From Erwinia tasmaniensis Et1/99 (lineage in GTDB: Bacteria; Pseudomonadota; Gammaproteobacteria; Enterobacterales; Enterobacteriaceae): DNA of 64,000 bases. Location of the stretch: assembly GCF_000026185.1 (NCBI RefSeq), contig NC_010694.1, forward strand, positions 2,728,001 through 2,792,000, given 5' to 3'. Numbering within the stretch: the first letter of the stretch is position 1; every line of letters begins with the position of its first letter. The notes under the pieces are model-generated. The model worked only from the letters and a program-made list of their open reading frames with translations, was not told the origin of the DNA and searched no databases. Made by a program: the position numbers and the translations under genes. Positions 58,129 to 64,000 of the stretch are shown in pieces.

Positions 58129-61100
58129 ATGGCTAAGTTCTTTATCGATCGCCCCATCTTTGCCTGGGTTATCGCCATCATTATTATGCTGGCGGGCGCG
58201 CTGTCGATCCTGAAACTGCCGATTGAGCAATATCCTAACGTTGCTCCACCGGCAATTGAGATCACTGCGGCTTATCCGGGTGCCGATGCGAAAACCCTGC
58301 AGGACTCCGTCACGCAGGTTATCGAACAAAACATGAACGGCATCGACGGCCTGATGTATATGAGCTCCAGCAGCGACTCATCTGGCGCGTTACAGCTGAC
58401 TCTGACATTTGAGTCCGGTACTAATGCCGATATCGCTCAGGTGCAGGTGCAGAACAAACTGCAGCTGGCAACACCACTGCTGCCGCAGGAAGTGCAACAA
58501 CAGGGGATAAAGGTTCAAAAATCCTCCAGTAGCTTCCTGATGGTTGCCGGTTTCATTAATGATAATGACACCATGACGCAGAACGACATCGCCGACTACG
58601 TTGGGTCTAACATCAAAGATCCGATCAGTCGTGTTACCGGTGTGGGCGATACCCAGCTGTTCGGGGCGCAGTATGCGATGCGTATCTGGATGGATCCCCA
58701 TAAGCTGAATAATTATCAGTTGACCCCGGTGGATGTTATCAGCGCCATCAACACGCAGAACGCCCAGGTCGCGGCGGGTCAGCTGGGCGGTTCACCGCCG
58801 GTTAAAGGCCAGCAGCTGAATGCTTCAATCATTGCACAAACGCGTCTGACGTCGCCGGAAGAGTTCGGTAAGATCCTGCTGAAGGTCAATACCGATGGTT
58901 CTCGCGTACGGTTAAGCGATGTAGCGCATATTGAGCTGGGCGGTGAGAACTACGAGATTATTGCCCGCTTCAACGGTAAACCGGCCTCCGGCCTGGGGAT
59001 CAAGCTGGCGACCGGCGCTAATGCGCTGGATACCGCATCGGCGGTGAAAGCGGAACTCAGCAAACTGGAACCGTTCTTCCCGTCAGGGCTGAAAGTCGTG
59101 TATCCGTACGACACCACACCCTTCGTTAAAATTTCAATTAACGAAGTGGTTAAAACGCTCGTCGAAGCCATCGTGCTGGTGTTCCTGGTGATGTACCTGT
59201 TCCTGCAGAACTTCCGCGCCACGCTGATCCCAACGATTGCGGTGCCGGTGGTCTTGCTGGGTACTTTTGCCATTATCAACACCTTTGGCTATTCGATAAA
59301 CACCCTGACGATGTTCGGTATGGTTCTGGCCATCGGGCTGCTGGTGGATGACGCCATCGTGGTGGTGGAAAACGTCGAGCGCGTGATGGCCGAAGAGGGT
59401 CTGCCGCCGAAAGAAGCCACGCGCAAATCGATGGATCAGATTCAGGGCGCGCTGGTCGGCATCGCGCTGGTGCTGTCAGCGGTATTTATTCCGATGGCCT
59501 TCTTCGGAGGCTCCACCGGCGTCATCTATCGTCAGTTCTCAATTACCATTGTTTCTGCGATGGTGCTTTCGGTCATCGTTGCGCTGGTTCTCACCCCGGC
59601 ACTTTGTGCCACCATGCTGAAGCCGATTGCTAAAGGCGAACATGGTAAAACCACCGGCTTCTTCGGCTGGTTTAACCGTATGTTTGACAAGAGCACCCAC
59701 CATTATACCGACAGCGTGGGCCACATCGTGCGCAGCACCGGTCGTTATCTGCTGATTTATCTGCTGATCGTGGTGGGCATGGCCTTCCTGTTCCTGCGTC
59801 TGCCCAGCTCATTCTTACCGGAAGAGGACCAGGGCGTATTCCTGACCATGGCACAGCTGCCCGCTGGCGCGACCCAGGAACGTACTGAAAAAGTGCTGGA
59901 CCAGGTCACCGATTACTACCTGAATAATGAGAAGGCGAACGTTAATTCGGTATTTACCGTTAACGGCTTCGGCTTTGCAGGTCGTGGTCAGAATACCGGT
60001 ATCGCCTTTATCAGCCTTAAACCGTGGGATGAACGTCCGGGCGCAGAGAATAAAGTTCCGGCGATTGCCGGACGCGCCATGACCGCACTTTCTGCGATTA
60101 AAGATGCGATGGTCATCCCGTTCAACCTGCCGGCTATCGTCGAGTTGGGTACCGCTACCGGCTTCGACTTCCAGCTTGTCGACCAGGGCGGCCTGGGGCA
60201 TGAAAAACTCACCGCTGCCCGTAACCAACTGCTGGGCATGATTGCTCAACATCCGGATACGCTGGTCGGCGTGCGTCCGAACGGTCTGGAAGATACCCCA
60301 CAGTTCAAACTGTCTATCGATCAGGAAAAAGCTCAGGCGCTGGGGGTATCGTTATCTAATATCAATACCACGCTGGCTGCAGCCTGGGGTGGCTCTTACG
60401 TTAATGACTTCATTGACCGTGGCCGCGTTAAGAAAGTGTACGTGATGGCGGCAGCGCCATACCGCATGCTGCCGGATGATATTGGTAACTGGTATGTTCG
60501 TGCTACCAATGGCGAAATGGTGTCGTTTAATGCCTTTTCTTCCGCACAGTGGGTTTATGGCTCGCCACGACTTGAGCGCTACAACGGCCTGCCTTCAATG
60601 GAACTGTTGGGGCAGCCGGCTGCGGGTAAGAGCTCTGGTGAAGCGATGAACCTGATGCAGGAGCTGGCAGGTAAGTTGCCAACCGGTATCGGCTATGACT
60701 GGACCGGTATGTCATACCAGGAGCGTTTATCGGGCAATCAGGCTCCGGCACTCTATGCCATTTCGCTGATTGTGGTATTCCTCTGTCTGGCGGCACTCTA
60801 TGAAAGCTGGTCGATCCCGTTCTCCGTCATGCTGGTGGTACCGCTAGGGGTTATCGGTGCGCTGATATTCACGACCCTGCGCGGACTGAGCAATGACGTT
60901 TACTTTGTGGTCGGATTGCTCACCACCATAGGGCTATCGGCGAAGAATGCCATCCTGATCGTCGAGTTTGCTAAAGACCTGATGGATAAAGAAGGTAAGG
61001 GTCTGATCGAGGCAACGCTGGAAGCGGTACGTATGCGTTTACGCCCAATCCTGATGACCTCGCTGGCGTTTATCCTTGGGGTTCTACCTCTGGCTATCAG

Positions 61101-61275
61101 CAGCGGTGCCGGTTCCGGCGCGCAAAACGCCGTAGGTACTGGCGTAATGGGCGGTATGGTCACCGCCACCGTGCTGGCGATATTCTTCGTGCCGGTGTTC
61201 TTCGTGGTGGTGCGTCGCCGCTTCGGTAAGAACAAAGAAGATGGCGAACGCAGCCATGCTGTAGACAATCACTAA
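58129..61275 (+). CDS. acrB: RND multidrug efflux transporter AcrB
   Basis: 1048 residues (1049 in E. coli). Twelve membrane spans and two large periplasmic loops. The proton relay residues D407 and D408 lie in [14 protein letters not shown], and the matching Lys (near 940) in [16 protein letters not shown]. It exports bile salts, dyes, antibiotics and plant phenolics; in E. amylovora AcrAB helps resist apple phytoalexins. A strong terminator follows. Confidence 0.97.
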   Translation: MAKFFIDRPIFAWVIAIIIMLAGALSILKLPIEQYPNVAPPAIEITAAYPGADAKTLQDSVTQVIEQNMNGIDGLMYMSSSSDSSGALQLTLTFESGTNADIAQVQVQNKLQLATPLLPQEVQQQGIKVQKSSSSFLMVAGFINDNDTMTQNDIADYVGSNIKDPISRVTGVGDTQLFGAQYAMRIWMDPHKLNNYQLTPVDVISAINTQNAQVAAGQLGGSPPVKGQQLNASIIAQTRLTSPEEFGKILLKVNTDGSRVRLSDVAHIELGGENYEIIARFNGKPASGLGIKLATGANALDTASAVKAELSKLEPFFPSGLKVVYPYDTTPFVKISINEVVKTLVEAIVLVFLVMYLFLQNFRATLIPTIAVPVVLLGTFAIINTFGYSINTLTMFGMVLAIGLLVDDAIVVVENVERVMAEEGLPPKEATRKSMDQIQGALVGIALVLSAVFIPMAFFGGSTGVIYRQFSITIVSAMVLSVIVALVLTPALCATMLKPIAKGEHGKTTGFFGWFNRMFDKSTHHYTDSVGHIVRSTGRYLLIYLLIVVGMAFLFLRLPSSFLPEEDQGVFLTMAQLPAGATQERTEKVLDQVTDYYLNNEKANVNSVFTVNGFGFAGRGQNTGIAFISLKPWDERPGAENKVPAIAGRAMTALSAIKDAMVIPFNLPAIVELGTATGFDFQLVDQGGLGHEKLTAARNQLLGMIAQHPDTLVGVRPNGLEDTPQFKLSIDQEKAQALGVSLSNINTTLAAAWGGSYVNDFIDRGRVKKVYVMAAAPYRMLPDDIGNWYVRATNGEMVSFNAFSSAQWVYGSPRLERYNGLPSMELLGQPAAGKSSGEAMNLMQELAGKLPTGIGYDWTGMSYQERLSGNQAPALYAISLIVVFLCLAALYESWSIPFSVMLVVPLGVIGALIFTTLRGLSNDVYFVVGLLTTIGLSAKNAILIVEFAKDLMDKEGKGLIEATLEAVRMRLRPILMTSLAFILGVLPLAISSGAGSGAQNAVGTGVMGGMVTATVLAIFFVPVFFVVVRRRFGKNKEDGERSHAVDNH

Positions 61276-61299
61276 GCGACATCTGTCGTGATGAAACAA

Positions 61300-61328
61300 G
61301 AGGCCGCCACCCGCGGCCTCTTTTTTTT
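61300..61328 (+). terminator. Terminator after acrB
   Basis: GAGGCCGC and GCGGCCTC form a perfect 8-bp stem with a five-base loop and eight T after it. Confidence 0.92.
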
Positions 61329-61380
61329 GCCCTGAACAAGGCCTTTCTACGGTTGCAATTTAAGTATCGGCGGAGCATAC

Positions 61381-61401
61381 TTATGTTATATTATAACATA
61401 A
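61381..61401. promoter_or_regulatory. Zur operator upstream of rpmE2-rpmJ2
   Basis: TTATGTTATA and TATAACATAA are perfect 10-bp arms around a single T, matching the Zur core TGTTATANTATAACA. It is 15 bases before the L31B start, so Zn-bound Zur should block the promoter. Confidence 0.93.
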
Positions 61402-61415
61402 CACTAGAGGCTATA

Positions 61416-61676
61416 ATGAAATCGGACATCCATCCAGCTTACCGCCAGGTTGCGTTTCATGACACAACGGCTGATGCTTACTTTATCGTAGGCTCCACCA
61501 TCAAAACTGACCGCACCGTCCAGTATGAGGGCAAGGAACTGCCCTATGTGCCGCTGGATGTTTCTTCCGCTTCGCACGTTTATTACACCGGCAAACAAAA
61601 AGATTTTGCCAAAGAAGGCAGTGCTGCACGCTTCAATCAGAGATTTGGCAGCTTTCTTGGCGCGATGAAAAAATAA
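61416..61676 (+). CDS. rpmE2: Ribosomal protein L31 type B (zinc-independent)
   Basis: 86 residues from ATG 61416 ([20 protein letters not shown]). No Cys at all, so it lacks the zinc-binding set of the housekeeping L31. It replaces it when zinc is scarce and so frees zinc. Codons upstream to 61353 are open but are part of the terminator and operator. It is translated with rpmJ2, nine bases later. Confidence 0.95.
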   Translation: MKSDIHPAYRQVAFHDTTADAYFIVGSTIKTDRTVQYEGKELPYVPLDVSSASHVYYTGKQKDFAKEGSAARFNQRFGSFLGAMKK

Positions 61677-61685
61677 GGAGATATG

Positions 61686-61829
61686 ATGCAGGTACTTAGC
61701 TCACTGGCTTCGGCCAAAAAACGCCACAAAGATTGCAAAATTGTTCGCCGCCACGGCCGCGTGTTTGTGATCTGCAAAAGTAACCCGCGCTTCAAAGCCG
61801 TTCAGGGCAGAGGCGGTAAAAAGCGCTGA
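61686..61829 (+). CDS. rpmJ2: Ribosomal protein L36 type B
   Basis: 47 residues from the second ATG of ATGATG (61686), which is five bases after GGAG; the first ATG (61683) is too close. The product [17 protein letters not shown], then [17 protein letters not shown] matches YkgO-type L36, which lacks the full zinc ligand set. It is the second gene of the Zur-controlled pair. Confidence 0.94.
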   Translation: MQVLSSLASAKKRHKDCKIVRRHGRVFVICKSNPRFKAVQGRGGKKR

Positions 61830-61877
61830 TCGACACCGTTACGGCGCACCAACGCTGCGCCGCTTCACGCTGAAACG

Positions 61878-61904
61878 AGGGATAGCGCAAGCTATCCCTT
61901 TTTG
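61878..61904. terminator. Bidirectional terminator between rpmJ2 and the metal transporter
   Basis: AGGGATAGC and GCTATCCCT form a perfect 9-bp stem with loop GCAA, followed by five T on the right. It lies between convergent genes. Confidence 0.88.
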
Positions 61905-61933
61905 AGTTCCTAAGTACGACCGCAGCATGCTTC

Positions 61934-62812
61934 TTACTGCATGCTGGCGACCATCGCTTTGACATTATGCTGAAACGCGCCAATGTAACTGTCCGCCTCT
62001 CCGCCTTTAACCGTCAGCGCTTCAGGATAGAGCTCCCCGCCCGCTTTCGCTCCACTGGATGCAGCAATTTGCTTCACCAGGCGAGGATCGGTTTGATTCT
62101 CGATAAACCAGGCATGGATATGCTCACGCTTCAGCTGAGAGATCAGTGCAGCAACCTCGGAAGCACTGGCTTCAGACTCTGTTGAAAAGCCTACGGGGGA
62201 CAAGAACTTCACCCCATAGCGCTGGCCGAAGTAACCAAAGGCATCATGGCTGGTGAGAACTTTGCGTTTGTTCTGCGGAATAGCGCTAAATGCCTGCTGT
62301 GCCCAGCTGTCCAGCTGCTTTAACCGTTCAATATAGGCACTCCCGTGGCGGCGGAAGTAGTCTGCATCTTGAGCATCGGCGGCAATCAACGCATTCATCA
62401 CGTTCGTGGCATAGATAACACCGTTGTGCATGCTGTTCCAGGCATGGGGATCGGCGATTGTCTTACCATCTTCTTCCATCTTCATGGTTTCAATACCCGA
62501 GGATGCGACTACGATTTCCCCCTTATAGCCGGATGCGGCGATCAGACGGTCCATCCACCCTTCCATTCCCAGCCCGCTGACAAACACCACGTCCGCCTGC
62601 GCCAATGCCTGGCTGTCTTTTGGCGTTGGTTCAAAACTATGCGGATCGCCGTTAGCCCCCACCAGACTTTTCACCACAACATGTTCTCCCCCCACATTCT
62701 TTACTATATCTGCCAGCACGGTAAAACTGGCCACGGCATGTACCGTTTGCGCCATGGCTGCCGGGGCATTGATCAATGCCGACATGGCTATCGCTATCAT
62801 TACCTTTTTCAT
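61934..62812 (-). CDS. Metal ABC transporter substrate-binding protein (ZnuA/MntA family)
   Basis: 292 residues. A signal peptide ends near AMA/QT. Cluster A-I fold with likely metal ligands His in GDPHSFEPTP (about 57), His in ADPHAWNSMHN (about 124), Glu in FIENQTDP (about 190-210) and an Asp near the C-terminus. It lacks the His-rich loop of ZnuA, so Zn or Mn cannot be told apart. Neighbouring Zur-controlled genes favour zinc. It overlaps the permease gene by four bases (ATGA). Confidence 0.88.
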   Translation of the reverse strand: MKKVMIAIAMSALINAPAAMAQTVHAVASFTVLADIVKNVGGEHVVVKSLVGANGDPHSFEPTPKDSQALAQADVVFVSGLGMEGWMDRLIAASGYKGEIVVASSGIETMKMEEDGKTIADPHAWNSMHNGVIYATNVMNALIAADAQDADYFRRHGSAYIERLKQLDSWAQQAFSAIPQNKRKVLTSHDAFGYFGQRYGVKFLSPVGFSTESEASASEVAALISQLKREHIHAWFIENQTDPRLVKQIAASSGAKAGGELYPEALTVKGGEADSYIGAFQHNVKAMVASMQ

Positions 62813-63678
62813 ATGTACTCCTTTGCCTTAAAAAAAATTTTGCTGACGGCAAAGATGCCGCCACAAGGGCCGATCAAAATGGAAATAAAGAACAGGATTG
62901 CTGCCCCGAGTACCACAGCAGGTCCGGCAGGAAGCGAAAGATAAAATGAGGCAATCAGCCCGCCAAAACTGGCCATGCTGGCAACGATCATCGCCGCAAA
63001 CAACGTGCCTGAAAGCTGGCGACTCCAGAGCCGGGCGCTGGCGGCGGGTAACATCATTAACCCAACGCTCATCAGGGTACCCAGCACCTGAAATCCGGCG
63101 ACCAGATTGATGACAACCAGCACCAAAAAAACGGCGTGCACCAGCGGCGATGCCCAGCGGCTTTGCGCACGCAAAAAGTTTGCGTCGAAGGCGTCAATTA
63201 CCAGCGGGCGATAGATTAGCGCTAAAACCAGCAGCGTGCAGCCGCTGACGCCGCTTACTAAGACGATGGATGGGTTGTCCACCGCCAACAGTGAACCAAA
63301 CAGCACGTGCAGCAGATCCACGCTGGAACCGCGCAGTGAGACCAGCGTGACGCCAAGTGCCAACGAGCCGAGATAGAAACCAGCAAAGCTGGCATCCTCG
63401 CGAAGTGGCGTATAGCGACTGACGGCAGCTGACATCAGCGCGACCGTCAGACCGGCAATCGCGCCACCTATCCCCATCGCCACCAGCGACAGGCCGGATA
63501 GCAGGTAGCCAATCGCTGCACCCGGCAGCACCGCATGTGACAATGCGTCGCCGACCAGACTCATGCGGCGTAACAGTAGGAAAACCCCGAGAGGCGTTGC
63601 GCTAAGCGAAAGAGCGACACATGCCACAAGCGCACGCCGCATAAATGCAAATTCGATAAATGGCTGGATCAACGTCAT
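62809..63678 (-). CDS. Metal ABC transporter permease (ZnuB/SitC family)
   Basis: 289 residues with about eight membrane spans. The family pattern is seen in GDALSHAVLPGAAIGYLLSG and the late VLGTLMSVGLMMLPAASARL. It forms the inner membrane channel. Its start overlaps the ATPase stop (ATGA, 63675-63678), so three genes are coupled in the order ATPase, permease, binding protein. Confidence 0.92.
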   Translation of the reverse strand: MTLIQPFIEFAFMRRALVACVALSLSATPLGVFLLLRRMSLVGDALSHAVLPGAAIGYLLSGLSLVAMGIGGAIAGLTVALMSAAVSRYTPLREDASFAGFYLGSLALGVTLVSLRGSSVDLLHVLFGSLLAVDNPSIVLVSGVSGCTLLVLALIYRPLVIDAFDANFLRAQSRWASPLVHAVFLVLVVINLVAGFQVLGTLMSVGLMMLPAASARLWSRQLSGTLFAAMIVASMASFGGLIASFYLSLPAGPAVVLGAAILFFISILIGPCGGIFAVSKIFFKAKEYI

Positions 63679-64000
63679 ATGCTACGCCCCATAGCACGAA
63701 TGGGATCAGCATCGCTAACGCCGTGCACGGGGCAGTACCACTCGCCGCACTGCGGCGTGATATGCAACACCTGCGGAAAATGTTGAGCCACTTTCGCCAT
63801 ATCGTGCAGCACGACGATGAGGGTATTTCCCGCACGCTGTCGCTCTGCCAGCAAGACCAGGAGCAGCTCAACGGTATCGCTGTCCACGCCGGTAAAAGGT
63901 TCATCTAACAGTAAAAGCTCGGCCTCCTGCACCAGCAGGCGAGCAAAGAGAACGCGCTGTAATTGCCCACCGGATAACGTACCGGGAGCCGAAGTGGCAA
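63675..64000 (-). CDS. Metal ABC transporter ATPase, partial
   Basis: The reading frame continues past the right edge. The visible part has the ABC signature LSGGQLQRVLFARLL just inside the edge (about 63935-63980), Walker B ELLLLDEPFTGVD and the H-loop VVLHD. The first half with Walker A is missing. It supplies energy to the permease. The C-terminal tail is short (GRSI). Confidence 0.92.
   Translation of the reverse strand, partial: ATSAPGTLSGGQLQRVLFARLLVQEAELLLLDEPFTGVDSDTVELLLVLLAERQRAGNTLIVVLHDMAKVAQHFPQVLHITPQCGEWYCPVHGVSDADPIRAMGRSI

Noticed and set aside
61382..61400. Fur box before rpmE2
   Set aside because: The dyad fits the Zur consensus closely and the genes are zinc-linked; no GATAATGAT pattern.

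Overview
The window is a chromosomal segment of an enterobacterium close to Erwinia, probably the E. amylovora group. The gene order folD-ybcJ, cysS-ppiB-lpxH-purEK, ybbP-ybbA-tesA, ybbO-ybbN-qmcA-ybbJ-cueR-copA, ushA-fsr-ybaL-gsk-hemH-adk and htpG-recR-ybaB-dnaX-apt-ybaN-priC-rsmS-acrRAB is the conserved Enterobacterales backbone. The Erwinia assignment rests mainly on a five-gene cluster between adk and htpG. It has the content and order of the 6-thioguanine (ycf) locus known from E. amylovora. No database search was possible, so names come from recognition of protein sequence and gene order.

Layout. Positions 1-229 hold the 5' part of a tyrosine integrase broken by an in-frame stop, the edge of an older island that continues to the left. 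Positions about 403-13598 are a 13.2 kb P4-like satellite or integrative element inserted in the 3' end of tRNA-Arg(TCT) (argU type). It has a 13-bp direct repeat at its ends, paired putative integrase arm sites, an intact integrase, AlpA, a long leftward operon of small coupled genes, a primase/helicase fusion, an array of thirteen 9-bp iterons that looks like a replication origin, and an orphan lambda gpI-like tail assembly gene. An AT-rich unknown gene sits between alpA and int, where cargo is often found.

Positions 13837-24539 are housekeeping genes (C1 metabolism, Cys-tRNA synthesis, lipid A, purine synthesis, the YbbAP/TesA group). Positions 24540-27126 are a small variable island with an AT-rich PIN-like protein and a frameshifted DUF1493 gene. 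Positions 27127-44771 return to the backbone, with a CueR/CopA copper module, a LysR/PACE efflux pair and UshA/Fsr/YbaL. Positions 44866-48869 carry the 6-thioguanine-type cluster: YcfA activates the purine oxygen, YcfC supplies sulfur from cysteine, YcfB is a Nudix hydrolase, YcfD is the likely exporter, and the divergent LysR protein YcfR is the likely switch.

Positions 48971-61275 hold htpG, recR, dnaX, apt, priC and the acrRAB multidrug pump. Positions 61381-64000 form a zinc-starvation group: a perfect Zur-type palindrome, the alternative ribosomal proteins L31B and L36B, and a convergent metal ABC importer whose ATPase runs off the right edge. Several classical regulatory signals are readable directly: PurR, CueR, AcrR, Zur and sigma-32 sites, and the dnaX and copA frameshift sites.
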